Source: Runella defluvii | Lineage (GTDB): Bacteria > Bacteroidota > Bacteroidia > Cytophagales > Spirosomataceae | Assembly: GCF_014195535.1 (NCBI RefSeq) | Contig: NZ_JACIBY010000008.1 | Span: forward strand, 186,001-250,000 | Length of the DNA stretch: 64,000 bases | Reading direction: 5' to 3' | Shown here: positions 35,931 to 44,189 of the stretch, in pieces | Layout: each line of letters starts with the position of its first letter | How positions within the stretch are numbered: the stretch's first letter is position 1 | Position numbers and translations under genes: made by a program | The notes under the pieces: generated by a model | What the model was told of the DNA's origin: nothing | Seen by the model: the letters and a program-made list of their open reading frames with translations, nothing else | The model's database searches: none

Positions 35931-37417
35931 AAGTTGAGGCTTTTCATTTTGTTATAAAGCGTTTTTCGGTCGATGCCCAAAGCGGCGGCTGCTTTACTTT
36001 TATTGAAATTAACCTGCTTCAACACATTCAAAATCATTTCGTATTCGGCTTCCAACGCGGCGGCTTTTAGGTCGGTTTTGTTAAACACAGCTTTCGCGGC
36101 TACGGGTACCGCCACGACGGGTTGGGGCGGTGCATAAATGGGTGCTTCTACGGGCGGCGGTGGTATGGAGGCTACCGCAGGGGTACTGGGTTCTAAAAAT
36201 AGCAATCGACTGTAATTCAGCAATTCAAATGGGAGCGTTCGGGCTTCTATCATGCTTCCTTCCGATAGCAACGTGGAACGTTTGATGACGTTTCGCATCT
36301 CGCGGAGGTTGCCAGGCCAAGGATATTCTTCAAACGCCTGAATGACTTCGGCCGAAAAACCACGGACATTTTTCCCCAATTCCTCGTTGGTTTTATCAAG
36401 AAAAAACTGGGCAAACGCCATGAGGTCTTGCTTGCGATCACGAAGCGGTGGGACATCGATGCTAAACTCGTTGAAACGGTAATACAAATCTTCGCGGAAT
36501 TTTCCTCGGCGGGCGGCTTCGATGAGGCGCTCGTTGGAGGCAACAATGATGCGAACGTCAACTTCGAGTTCGCGATTTCCGCCTATTCGACGCACTTTCC
36601 GTTCTTGCACCACGCGGAGTAAAGACACTTGAACATCGTAAGGTAAATTTCCAATTTCGTCCAAAAAGAGCGTACCGCCATTGGCCATTTCAAAATGACC
36701 GATTTTTTGGGTGAGTGCGCCCGTAAATGAACCCTTTTCGTGCCCAAACAACTCACTCGCAGCCAAGTCGCGAGAAATAGCCCCGCAGTCCATGGCCACA
36801 AACGGCCCGTTGGCGCGCTTGCTTCGGCGGTGGATTTCGAGGGCAACGGCTTCTTTTCCTGAGCCACTTTCGCCGTAAACGAGAACGCTATAATTGGTCG
36901 GGGCAACCAAGTCAACTTGTTTGTACAACTGCTGAGATTCGGGGCCATTTCCTAAAATATAAGCAGGCGCGGGGCCACTGCTTTTTTTACGGGACGACGA
37001 TGGGCTGTTGGTTTCTTCCTCGACCGAAGCCGCCGCAGGCACAATGTGGTGGGTGGGCTGGCTGAGGGCTTTTTTGATGGTCAATAGAATTTCGTCGGGA
37101 AAAAGGGGCTTCGTAATGTAATCATAAGCCCCTTGTTTCATGACGTTGATGGCCACTTTTATGTCGGAATAACCCGTTATAATGAGCACTGGAACGTAAG
37201 GAAACCGCTCTTTGATTTGGGCTAATATCGTAACGCCGTCCATATCTCCTAGCTTGAAATCCGTCAAAACAAGGTCTGGACGAAAGTCGTCGAGGGTGGC
37301 CAAACCAGTGACACCATTGTGCGCAATGGCCACATCAAACCCATTTTTACTTAAAAAGCGGCGTAAAAGTAAGCAGATGTCGGTGTCGTCGTCGATGACT
37401 AAGATTTTTTGTGCCAT
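35921..37417 (-). CDS. NtrC-family sigma-54-dependent response regulator
   Basis: 498 residues from ATG 37417 (MAQKILVIDDD); a TTG three codons upstream is less likely. Receiver domain with phosphoacceptor Asp in LVLTDFKLGDMDG. AAA+ domain: Walker A GESGSGKE, sigma-54 contact loop GSFTGA (Ser for the usual Ala), Walker B TLFLDEIG, arginine-finger region FREDLYYR. C-terminal Fis-type helix-turn-helix ALGIDRKTLYNKM. A Pro/Val-rich linker (about 415-445) precedes the DNA-binding part. It sits 35 bp downstream of rpoN, so the activator and its sigma factor are likely coexpressed. Its kinase is probably one of the neighbouring PAS kinases. Confidence 0.95.
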   Translation of the reverse strand: MAQKILVIDDDTDICLLLRRFLSKNGFDVAIAHNGVTGLATLDDFRPDLVLTDFKLGDMDGVTILAQIKERFPYVPVLIITGYSDIKVAINVMKQGAYDYITKPLFPDEILLTIKKALSQPTHHIVPAAASVEEETNSPSSSRKKSSGPAPAYILGNGPESQQLYKQVDLVAPTNYSVLVYGESGSGKEAVALEIHRRSKRANGPFVAMDCGAISRDLAASELFGHEKGSFTGALTQKIGHFEMANGGTLFLDEIGNLPYDVQVSLLRVVQERKVRRIGGNRELEVDVRIIVASNERLIEAARRGKFREDLYYRFNEFSIDVPPLRDRKQDLMAFAQFFLDKTNEELGKNVRGFSAEVIQAFEEYPWPGNLREMRNVIKRSTLLSEGSMIEARTLPFELLNYSRLLFLEPSTPAVASIPPPPVEAPIYAPPQPVVAVPVAAKAVFNKTDLKAAALEAEYEMILNVLKQVNFNKSKAAAALGIDRKTLYNKMKSLNLNS

Positions 37418-37452
37418 GAGATGCAAAAACTAATTAAAATCAAGTAAGTACG

Positions 37453-38889
37453 TTATAAAATTCGCCGCATGGTTGCGGACGGAATATCGAGTAAATCGCG
37501 GTATTTGGCGATCGTTCTACGAGCCAATGAATACCCTTGTTGCGCCAAAAGTTCCGTTAATTGGGTGTCGTTGAGCGGCTGAGATTTGTCTTCTTGCCCC
37601 ACCAACGCGACCAAAGCGGATTGAATCTGGCGGTTGGAAACTTCTTCGCCGTTGTCGGTTTTAACACCTTCGGTAAATAAGTCTTTTAAATGAATAATTC
37701 CAAACGGAGTTTGGGCATATTTTCCACTTGTGGTTCGCGAAATGGTTGATACATCCATTTTGATGCGTTCGGCAATGTCGCGCAACACCATTGGTTTCAA
37801 GTGCCGTACATCTCCCGTCAAAAAATACGCACGTTGCAAATTTACAATGGTACGCATGGTTTTGAGCATGGTCGCTTCGCGTTGCAAAATGGCTTCGATT
37901 AACCACTGGGCGGCCGAAATTTTTGAGTTGACGTAACTAGCCGCCGAGCGCGATGTGCCCACAGATTTGGCATAATCGGTATTGACCTTCAGCGGTGGAA
38001 TCCCGCGCGTGTTAAGTCCAACTTCGATGGCCTCGTTTTCGACTGTTATGATGTAATCAGGCACAATGGTTTCTTTCATCACCATGGCTGAACTGCTGCC
38101 GCCATCGACAATTGGGTAAGGGCGGAGGGTGCTAATGAGCGCAATTGCCTCTTTCAATTCGTGCTGTTGCAGGCCGCTCATGCGCATAATTTTATCATAA
38201 TTACGGGCCGCAACTTCCTCAAAAAGGTCATCGACCAGCCACGAAGCTACGCCCGCAACGGGACTTTTTTCGCGGGCCAACTGCATCAACAGGCAATCTT
38301 TTAAGTCGCGCGCTCCCAAACCAATAGGCTCCATTTTTCGGAGACAATCAACCAAAAAATGCACGTCTTCTTCTTCCACAAATACCCCCGTCGTAAACGA
38401 AACGTCATCTGCTAGGGTGCTTACTGAAGCAGGTAAATAACCTTGGTCAGTGAGGGAATCTATCAGAAAATCAGTAAGTTGAAGTTGCTTTTCTGAAAAC
38501 GGCAACAAGTGAAATTGTTCTTTTAATTCACTCCGCCAATCGGTGGTTTCGACCACCACAGGCGTATATAGTTTGTCATCGTCGGAGCCATGGTCAATGC
38601 GCGTCCGATAGTCGGGTAAGTCATCGTTGCTAAACTCGTCCCAGTCCATGTAGTCTTGGGTACGGTCTTCGGCTTGTGCGCTCGACGAAAACTCCGCGTC
38701 GTTCGCCTCTCCGTCTTGCTCGTCGTTTTGGCGTTCTTCCAAGAGAGGATTTTCTTCCAACTCGTTTTTGATGTACTGCTCAAGCTCCAGTGAATTCAAT
38801 TGCAGAAAATTCAGCAACTGAATTTGGGAGGGCGAGATTTTAAGCGTTTGCTTTTGCGATTGTAACAGGTTAAAGGCAGGTGCGGCCAT
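37453..38889 (-). CDS. rpoN: RNA polymerase sigma-54 factor
   Basis: 478 residues from ATG 38889; an upstream in-frame extension of 31 codons is AT-rich noncoding sequence. Region I is Gln/Leu rich (LLQSQKQTLKISPSQIQLLNFL), an acidic region II follows (ERQNDEQDGEANDAEFSS), and region III ends in the RpoN box ARRTIAKYRDLLDIPS, the near-invariant -24 element contact. Directs polymerase to -24/-12 promoters and needs an AAA+ activator, which is encoded 35 bp downstream. The upstream region contains a TGGGGC element (38971-38976). The gene diverges from the CHASE3 kinase. Confidence 0.97.
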   Translation of the reverse strand: MAAPAFNLLQSQKQTLKISPSQIQLLNFLQLNSLELEQYIKNELEENPLLEERQNDEQDGEANDAEFSSSAQAEDRTQDYMDWDEFSNDDLPDYRTRIDHGSDDDKLYTPVVVETTDWRSELKEQFHLLPFSEKQLQLTDFLIDSLTDQGYLPASVSTLADDVSFTTGVFVEEEDVHFLVDCLRKMEPIGLGARDLKDCLLMQLAREKSPVAGVASWLVDDLFEEVAARNYDKIMRMSGLQQHELKEAIALISTLRPYPIVDGGSSSAMVMKETIVPDYIITVENEAIEVGLNTRGIPPLKVNTDYAKSVGTSRSAASYVNSKISAAQWLIEAILQREATMLKTMRTIVNLQRAYFLTGDVRHLKPMVLRDIAERIKMDVSTISRTTSGKYAQTPFGIIHLKDLFTEGVKTDNGEEVSNRQIQSALVALVGQEDKSQPLNDTQLTELLAQQGYSLARRTIAKYRDLLDIPSATMRRIL

Positions 38890-39038
38890 GGTGTGGTATG
38901 GGAATTGTTCTGTGGTTGTGGTATTAAAAAAATATGCCCAAGTTTCACTTTTGGGTATTTTTTTTGAAAAATGGGGCAGCAAATTTTAGTTAATTCTAAA
39001 AAAATGCTGAATTTTGATAGACTTGGTAACAGTTTCGC

Positions 39039-40547
39039 ATGAGAACAAGAGCGCAGAAAATTAAAGTGTGGTTTTTGATTCGTTTTTTACCCAAATTGGG
39101 GAAATATTTCCACAGTTTTTCGGGTAAAAAAATTCCCAATTTGAATCCTTTGTATTCCGTCCCCAGTGCTCTTTTTACCATTATTTTGGCGACGTTTGTC
39201 AGCTTACTTTTATTGGTTTTTTTGAGTTGGGTTACCTTCAATCACTTTGAAGAGATGGGAAAACGGACGAATGATGTGGCGCATTCGTACCAAATCCGAT
39301 TTTTGAACAAAGAACTAATCAAGACATTAGTTGATATAGAAACAGGTCAGCGGGGTTTTCTACTGTCGCATCAGGAGCATTTTTTGGGGCCTTACCAACA
39401 AGGACTCGAAAACATAAAGCATTACCAGTCGGACTTGCGGGCGCTCGTGAGCGACAATGATACCCAATTGAAGCGGCTAGATTCACTTGATTTATTTATA
39501 AAACAACGGTTGATTTTCATTAGAGGGAACATTGCCCGTGCGAAAGAAAATATCCCAATCGACCTAAAGACCTTGAATTTTGGAAAAGGGTATATGGATA
39601 AGATTCGGGCTACCTCCGAGCGTTTTGATCAGCAGGAAAAAGGTTACTTAGAAGTCCGCATTGAATTACAAAAAAGTGCTGACCACAACATGTCGCTGTA
39701 TCTATTGGGGCTGTGTGGGTTAGCCTTGGCTTTTTTGGCCGTCTTTTTCCGTCTTTTGTACGTTGAATTGAGCCGTCGGATTGGGTTTCAAACGGAATTG
39801 GAAAATAAATTGTCAGAACTCGAACGTACCAATGCCGAATTGGAACAATTTGCTTACGTAGCTTCGCACGATTTGCAGGAGCCGTTGCGGAAAATTCGAG
39901 CATTTAGCGAACGATTGCAGGTTCGGCACGCGCCACAGCTCAACGAAGATGCCCAAAATAGCCTGGTGAAGATAAGTCAGTCGGCGATGCGGATGCAAAA
40001 CCTCATCAATGACCTCTTGGCATTTTCAAAAGCGACCAATCGAAGGGAAGAAAATTTTGAAAAAGTGGACTTAAACGAGGTGCTAAAAAATATACGAGAA
40101 GAATTGTCGGAGCGAATTGTACAGAAAAATGCACGCATCATAAGTCAGCCACTTCCTGAGGTGTTGGGGGTACGAAGTCAGTTTGAACAATTGTTTACTA
40201 ACCTGATTTCCAACTCAATGAAGTATTGCCACGAGGGCGTTGCCCCACTGGTGACGATTGACTACCAACAGGTAGCGGGGGGAGAAATACCGAATGCGGG
40301 CGATTTGCAGAGCGAAAATATATACCACCGAATTACGTTTATAGATAACGGGATAGGTTTTGAACCTCAATATGCTGAGAAAATTTTCGTAATTTTCCAG
40401 CGATTACACAGCCGTAACGAATTTGAAGGAACGGGAATTGGTCTTTCGTTGTGCCGTAGAATTGTCACCAATCATAACGGATACATACTGGCCGAACCTC
40501 GTCAGGGAGAATCGGGGGCCATTTTTCACGTTTACCTTCCCAAATAA
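39039..40547 (+). CDS. membrane histidine kinase with CHASE3 sensor domain
   Basis: 502 residues as annotated. Transmembrane helix at about 45-66 (SALFTIILATFVSLLLLVFLS), an extracytoplasmic helical CHASE3 domain (about 85-225, TLVDIETGQRGFLLS), a second helix (YLLGLCGLALAFLAVFFRLLY), then HisKA with FAYVASHDLQEPLRKI and HATPase with DNGIGFEPQYAEKIF and GTGIGLSL. The ~40 residues before the first helix are Lys/Phe rich and their DNA (39087-39106) matches a motif found in intergenic regions, so the real start may be a TTG near 39140; I keep the ATG because no better one exists. It is followed at 9 bp by a single-domain regulator, its likely partner. Confidence 0.9.
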   Translation: MRTRAQKIKVWFLIRFLPKLGKYFHSFSGKKIPNLNPLYSVPSALFTIILATFVSLLLLVFLSWVTFNHFEEMGKRTNDVAHSYQIRFLNKELIKTLVDIETGQRGFLLSHQEHFLGPYQQGLENIKHYQSDLRALVSDNDTQLKRLDSLDLFIKQRLIFIRGNIARAKENIPIDLKTLNFGKGYMDKIRATSERFDQQEKGYLEVRIELQKSADHNMSLYLLGLCGLALAFLAVFFRLLYVELSRRIGFQTELENKLSELERTNAELEQFAYVASHDLQEPLRKIRAFSERLQVRHAPQLNEDAQNSLVKISQSAMRMQNLINDLLAFSKATNRREENFEKVDLNEVLKNIREELSERIVQKNARIISQPLPEVLGVRSQFEQLFTNLISNSMKYCHEGVAPLVTIDYQQVAGGEIPNAGDLQSENIYHRITFIDNGIGFEPQYAEKIFVIFQRLHSRNEFEGTGIGLSLCRRIVTNHNGYILAEPRQGESGAIFHVYLPK

Positions 40548-40556
40548 CCTAAACGA

Positions 40557-40985
40557 ATGAACAAAGCAATAACGATTCTTATTTGTGACGACGACGAAGA
40601 TGATGTGTATTTATTGAAGTCGGTCATGGAAGAATGTGGTATAAAAAATCCGATTGTGTATGCAAAAAATGGGCTTGAAGCAATAGCAAACCTCAATTCT
40701 CCTGCGTTGCAAAACAGAATTGGTTTGGTACTGCTCGACCTAAATATGCCAAAAATGGATGGGAGGGAAGTGCTAAAAGCCGTAAAATCGGATGGATTGT
40801 TACGGCGTATTCCTATTGTGATTCTGACGACATCGAGCGCCAGTGAAGACATCGACAATTGCTATTCGATGGGGGCCAATTGTTTTATTACGAAACCTGC
40901 TTCGTACGAAAACTTCAACGATACCGTCAAAACGTTGCTTAAATTTTGGACCCAACTGAGTCGTTTGCCCGTGGGGGCTAATTAG
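40557..40985 (+). CDS. single-domain response regulator (Rcp1-like)
   Basis: 142 residues, receiver domain only: ICDDDEDDVYLLKSVM, phosphoacceptor Asp in LLDLNMPKMDGRE, ILTTSSASEDI, switch Lys in CFITKPASYENF. It follows the CHASE3 kinase by 9 bp, so it is its likely phosphate acceptor. It has no output domain and must act by protein contact or pass phosphate on. Its 3' end overlaps the opposite-strand gene at 40982 by 4 bp. Confidence 0.94.
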   Translation: MNKAITILICDDDEDDVYLLKSVMEECGIKNPIVYAKNGLEAIANLNSPALQNRIGLVLLDLNMPKMDGREVLKAVKSDGLLRRIPIVILTTSSASEDIDNCYSMGANCFITKPASYENFNDTVKTLLKFWTQLSRLPVGAN

Positions 40986-41356
40986 CGCTTATCGGTTGCT
41001 TTTTTAAACCACCTCAGTCCTTTTTCTAGGAACGATGTGCTGTTGCGTTGAATGACGTTGGCGGCGGCATTTTGAACCAAAAAAGGAACAACTAGCCGTG
41101 GCAACCAACCTGCTTTTTTGAGTAAGCGACGGCGAAGCAACAGGTCAACACCGATGCCAACGCCCACGTAAAGAAGGCCTTTGCGGGGTCTAGCAAACAC
41201 ATCTTTCACGACACCCAGGGCTTGCCGAGCAGGATTAAGCTCCTGTTGAATGGCTTGTACACGGGTGTGCATGTGAAGTTGTGACAAAGCTAATTTATTC
41301 TTCAAATTGGCGCGTTCGGCCCGAATATCTTCGATGGTTTGGATGTTATTTTTCAT
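40982..41356 (-). CDS. small basic protein of unknown function
   Basis: 124 residues from ATG 41356 (MKNNIQTIEDIRAERANLK). Helical N-terminal half, a Gly-rich hydrophobic segment in the middle (LLYVGVGIGVDLLL) and a basic C-terminus. It overlaps the end of the holin-like DUF1469 gene by 11 bp and lies in a three-gene stress-type cluster (YtxH, DUF1469, this gene), so it is probably a membrane-associated partner of those. No family recognised. Confidence 0.65.
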   Translation of the reverse strand: MKNNIQTIEDIRAERANLKNKLALSQLHMHTRVQAIQQELNPARQALGVVKDVFARPRKGLLYVGVGIGVDLLLRRRLLKKAGWLPRLVVPFLVQNAAANVIQRNSTSFLEKGLRWFKKATDKR

Positions 41357-41711
41357 AATAAAATTGTTTGATAAAGGCATTGACAACGGGAACCCGAATA
41401 AATTGGTCTTTGACCCAAAATAGAACGAGTCCTACAATTCCATAAAAAAGACCCACTAAAAAAAAGCCTTTGGCGGGGCTATGAAGCCATTCGCCTAGCA
41501 ACCAAGCTACTCCCAAGCTGAGAAATAAAAGCACGATAGTGCCGATGGTACCTAAAATCAACAACGACACGACGTGAGAAGCGGCGCGGGCTGATTTTTC
41601 TGAGAGGTCGAGAACGCCTAAGTTCCAACGGGCTTCGAGGTAGGTAGTGGCAGAATCGAGCCAATCGGTGGCGTTATCTTTGATTTCATGGGCTGATTTG
41701 ATGACTTCCAT
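41346..41711 (-). CDS. phage-holin-like DUF1469 (Phage_holin_3_6) membrane protein
   Basis: 121 residues from ATG 41711. Amphipathic N-terminal helix followed by two transmembrane helices (LLILGTIGTIVLLFLSLGVAWLL and GFFLVGLFYGIVGLVLFWV). This layout fits the DUF1469 family, found beside YtxH-domain proteins in many bacteria and not a phage remnant. It probably acts in envelope stress. Overlaps the next gene by 11 bp. Upstream is the YtxH gene at 57 bp. Confidence 0.78.
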   Translation of the reverse strand: MEVIKSAHEIKDNATDWLDSATTYLEARWNLGVLDLSEKSARAASHVVSLLILGTIGTIVLLFLSLGVAWLLGEWLHSPAKGFFLVGLFYGIVGLVLFWVKDQFIRVPVVNAFIKQFYYEK

Positions 41712-41768
41712 GGCGGTAAGGGAAATGACCAAGCGAGCTGCCTCGCTTGGTCGGGATGAATGAAGGGG

Positions 41769-42074
41769 TTATGATTTGAGCGAGTTGGCAAATTGCCCTG
41801 CTTCCGATTCTACTCGGTCTTTGATTTCAGCTACTTTGCCTACTACTTTCGATTTTGCATTTTGCGCAGCGTCTTCTACTTCTTCGGCGACTTGGGCGTA
41901 TTGTGTACGTCCATTTTGGAGCGCGTCTAGCAAATCTGAAGCGAAATTATTCGCGGTTTCGCGAAGTTTTTCACGGATATCGCTTCCTTTTTCTGGCGCA
42001 AACATCATTCCGATTACGGCACCTGCTGCGGCTGCCGCAGCTACGCCCAATACTACTTTTGAATTGTTAGTCAT
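41769..42074 (-). CDS. YtxH-domain general stress protein
   Basis: 101 residues: a Gly/Ala-rich N-terminal membrane segment (VVLGVAAAAAAGAVIGMMFAPEKG) followed by an amphipathic coiled region (DIREKLRETANNFASDLLDAL). The FAPEKGSDIREKL segment is the YtxH signature. Such proteins are induced under general stress in other bacteria. First gene of a minus-strand cluster of three. The upstream region (42203-42214) holds the GATTGGGGAGAT motif shared with other stress-type genes. Confidence 0.88.
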   Translation of the reverse strand: MTNNSKVVLGVAAAAAAGAVIGMMFAPEKGSDIREKLRETANNFASDLLDALQNGRTQYAQVAEEVEDAAQNAKSKVVGKVAEIKDRVESEAGQFANSLKS

Positions 42075-42345
42075 GGCAATTATTTGTTTAAATGATTTGT
42101 GATGATTTATTCATTTACTGATGAATTCGAACAATAAGATAAAAAGGCTGTTCCAAAGCCAAGAAGGGGGATTTGAGTGGAAAATTGAGGCATTTTTACC
42201 CCGATTGGGGAGATTCTACCAAAACCAGCCCGTATTTCTACGTGCTACTGGCACGGTTTTTTAATGTTAATACATATATTGCTTACCACTACCGTAAGCA
42301 TCCCCACTACTGAAAGATTAGCCTTTTATTTAATGATTTATTGAA

Positions 42346-42708
42346 ATGGATAATGCGAGTTTAGAGAAGGTCTATGAGAGAGCATTGATAATCGACGACG
42401 AACTGGATACGTGTCTATTATTAGGAATGTTTCTTAAAAAATACGGTATCGTGTCGATGCGGGCCCACAGCCTTGCAGATGGCCTTGCCAAGCTGACCGC
42501 GGAAGCCCCTCAGTTGATTTTTCTGGACAATAACCTTCCCGACGGAACGGGCATTGATTATATCGCACAAGTGAGACAACAAATGCCGCAAGCCAAACTC
42601 GTGATGATGACGGCCATGAGCGCCTTACGCGAACAAGCCCTGGCACTTGGCGCAGATGGTTTTGTTGAAAAGCCGCTGGATGTGAAGAAGATAGCGAGTG
42701 TTTTGTAA
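42346..42708 (+). CDS. single-domain response regulator
   Basis: 120 residues, receiver only: RALIIDDELDTCLLLGMFL, phosphoacceptor Asp in IFLDNNLPDGTGID, MMTAMSAL, switch Lys in FVEKPLDVKKI. The sequence ends right after the receiver fold, so no output domain. It is closer to NtrC-type receivers than to the Rcp1 branch and resembles the receiver of the NtrC-type protein at 35921. It stands alone with a terminator downstream. Confidence 0.9.
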   Translation: MDNASLEKVYERALIIDDELDTCLLLGMFLKKYGIVSMRAHSLADGLAKLTAEAPQLIFLDNNLPDGTGIDYIAQVRQQMPQAKLVMMTAMSALREQALALGADGFVEKPLDVKKIASVL

Positions 42709-42754
42709 TGATCGTTTTTTGAATGAGCGATTGGCGTTCATTCTTTTTTTTGCT

Positions 42755-42792
42755 AAAAAAAAAGCCTGCGAGCATTGCTCACAGGCGCGTTT
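42755..42792. terminator. bidirectional terminator between convergent genes
   Basis: A-tract, then GCCTG-c-GAGCA-TT-GCTC-a-CAGGC, then a T-rich stretch. It ends both the response regulator (plus) and the LEA-like gene (minus). Confidence 0.75.
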
Positions 42793-42811
42793 GTTTTAAG
42801 ACGTTTAGCTG

Positions 42812-43150
42812 CTAAGCGGATACATCTTCTTTGATTTCTTTCGTTTTCTTTGATATTTTTTCGCCTACCTCGTGGGCTTTTTCTTTGGTTTTGTCCCACG
42901 CATCTTCAGCCGCGTCTTTGGCATCTTCCCAAATATCTTCGGCTTTTTCTTTGGCGTCATCCCAAGCGTCTTCTGCTTTGTCCTTAAATTGTTCCCATTT
43001 GCTGTCGGCTTTTTCAGCTGCTACTTCAGCTTTGGCTTGGGCCTTGGCTACTGCTACTTCCACTTTGGCTTCTGCTTTTGTGGCGGCTTTTTCCATTTTT
43101 TCGATGCCTTCTTGAGCGGTTTCTTTGATTTTTTGTTCTGTGGTTTTCAT
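42812..43150 (-). CDS. LEA-like alanine/lysine/glutamate-rich coiled protein
   Basis: 112 residues, almost wholly Ala, Lys, Glu and Asp with no transmembrane segment. Repeats of an 11-residue-like pattern are visible: EDAWDDAKEKA, EDIWEDAKDAA and EDAWDKTKEKA, which resemble late-embryogenesis-abundant group 3 repeats. Such proteins are intrinsically disordered and protect against dehydration or membrane stress. It lies in the stress cluster and is 27 bp downstream of a small membrane protein gene. Confidence 0.75.
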   Translation of the reverse strand: MKTTEQKIKETAQEGIEKMEKAATKAEAKVEVAVAKAQAKAEVAAEKADSKWEQFKDKAEDAWDDAKEKAEDIWEDAKDAAEDAWDKTKEKAHEVGEKISKKTKEIKEDVSA

Positions 43151-43177
43151 GTTAATTGAGTTTTATGGTTTTCAAAT

Positions 43178-43396
43178 TTATTTTCCAATGGTGGTGTCAC
43201 TTTCGGTGACGATGGCGGAGTCTGTAGGCTGCACTTTGCCAAAACGCTGTTCGTTGGGGCGGGTTACAAAACCTGCGAAATACGCGGCTACCATTAACCC
43301 GATGCCTACCAACAAAACGGTAAGCGTGATTTTGGAGGCGGAATACTTCCTCGACTCCGCCGAGTCTCTTGCACTTTTTCTTTCTATGTTATTCAT
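43178..43396 (-). CDS. small single-span membrane protein, unknown
   Basis: 72 residues: Ser/Arg-rich N-terminus, one transmembrane helix (ITLTVLLVGIGLMVAAYFAGF), short acidic tail. No family recognised. It precedes the LEA-like gene by 27 bp. TTCCCC-containing motifs lie upstream (43490-43504 and 43531-43540). Confidence 0.6.
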   Translation of the reverse strand: MNNIERKSARDSAESRKYSASKITLTVLLVGIGLMVAAYFAGFVTRPNEQRFGKVQPTDSAIVTESDTTIGK

Positions 43397-43612
43397 GGTT
43401 GCTGTCTTTAATTTGTGGTCATAACTGTTTGGTAATGAATTGTATAAAAAATAAATACCATACTTATTTGTGAGAAAAAATGAGGTGTATTTTCCCCAAT
43501 TTGACCTTTTAGGGACTTTTTTAGCGTTCTAATTCCCCAATGTGCTTCCTAAAAATGGGTGGAACTGTTTTGTTGGCTTATTGGCTACTCATTCACTAAA
43601 CAACGTAAGACC

Positions 43613-44110
43613 ATGATACAGAACGAAGTAATAACACGGACGCTCAATGAGCTTTTAAGAATTAACAACGACCGTCTTTCTGGTTATCAAATTGCCGCTT
43701 CTGATACCAAAGACGAAGGCTTGAAAGTTATTTTTTCGAGTATGTACAATGAAAGCGTCAATTTTGCGGAAACCCTAGCCGCTTACATACGCGAAGCGGG
43801 TGAAATCCCCGCGAATGAAGGAACGTTGGTAGGGATTCTCCACCAAGCTTGGCTCAATTTTAAAGCGGCTGTGGTGGGTAATGACCGAAACGGTATTTTG
43901 AGCTCGTGCGAGTTTGGGGATGAAGCGGCTATTGAGGCGTACCAAGCAGCACTGGAAGTGGAAGATATTCAAGCAAACGCTGAAATCAAGGGGGTATTGC
44001 TGGGACAAAAGGGGAGTATCGAACAATCACTTAAAGTGATTCAGTCGCTCCACCATAGCCAAGCGGCAAATACCTACGAGCAAGAAACCATGAAGCTGAT
44101 GGAAGAGTAG
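43613..44110 (+). CDS. PA2169-type (DUF2383) four-helix-bundle protein
   Basis: 165 residues from ATG 43613 (MIQNEVITRTLNELL); 18 codons of upstream open frame are not protein-like. The pattern of four amphipathic helices with conserved segments FAETLAAYIREAGE, GTLVGILHQAW, CEFGDEAAIEAYQ and a final Gln-rich helix (LLGQKGSIEQSLK) is the DUF2383/PA2169 ferritin-like bundle. It is common in general-stress clusters; a di-metal site is not assured. Its upstream region contains two TTCCCCAA motifs. It faces the serine hydrolase gene, ending 79 bp before it. Confidence 0.85.
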   Translation: MIQNEVITRTLNELLRINNDRLSGYQIAASDTKDEGLKVIFSSMYNESVNFAETLAAYIREAGEIPANEGTLVGILHQAWLNFKAAVVGNDRNGILSSCEFGDEAAIEAYQAALEVEDIQANAEIKGVLLGQKGSIEQSLKVIQSLHHSQAANTYEQETMKLMEE

Positions 44111-44189
44111 AAGAGCATTAGGAATTACGAATTGGGGGATTAGAAATGCTAAATCCAACTATCGTAATTCCTAATTTTTAACTCCTAAT

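Noticed and set aside
38890-38982. 31-residue upstream extension of RpoN
   Set aside because: AT-rich and not similar to sigma-54 region I, which begins at MAAPAFNLLQ.
41346-41711. Phage holin as a sign of a prophage
   Set aside because: DUF1469 proteins are chromosomal stress-type proteins and no other phage gene is nearby.
42249-42260. Sigma-54 promoter (TGGCAC at 42249)
   Set aside because: The -24 half matches but the -12 half lacks the TTGC element, so it is not convincing.
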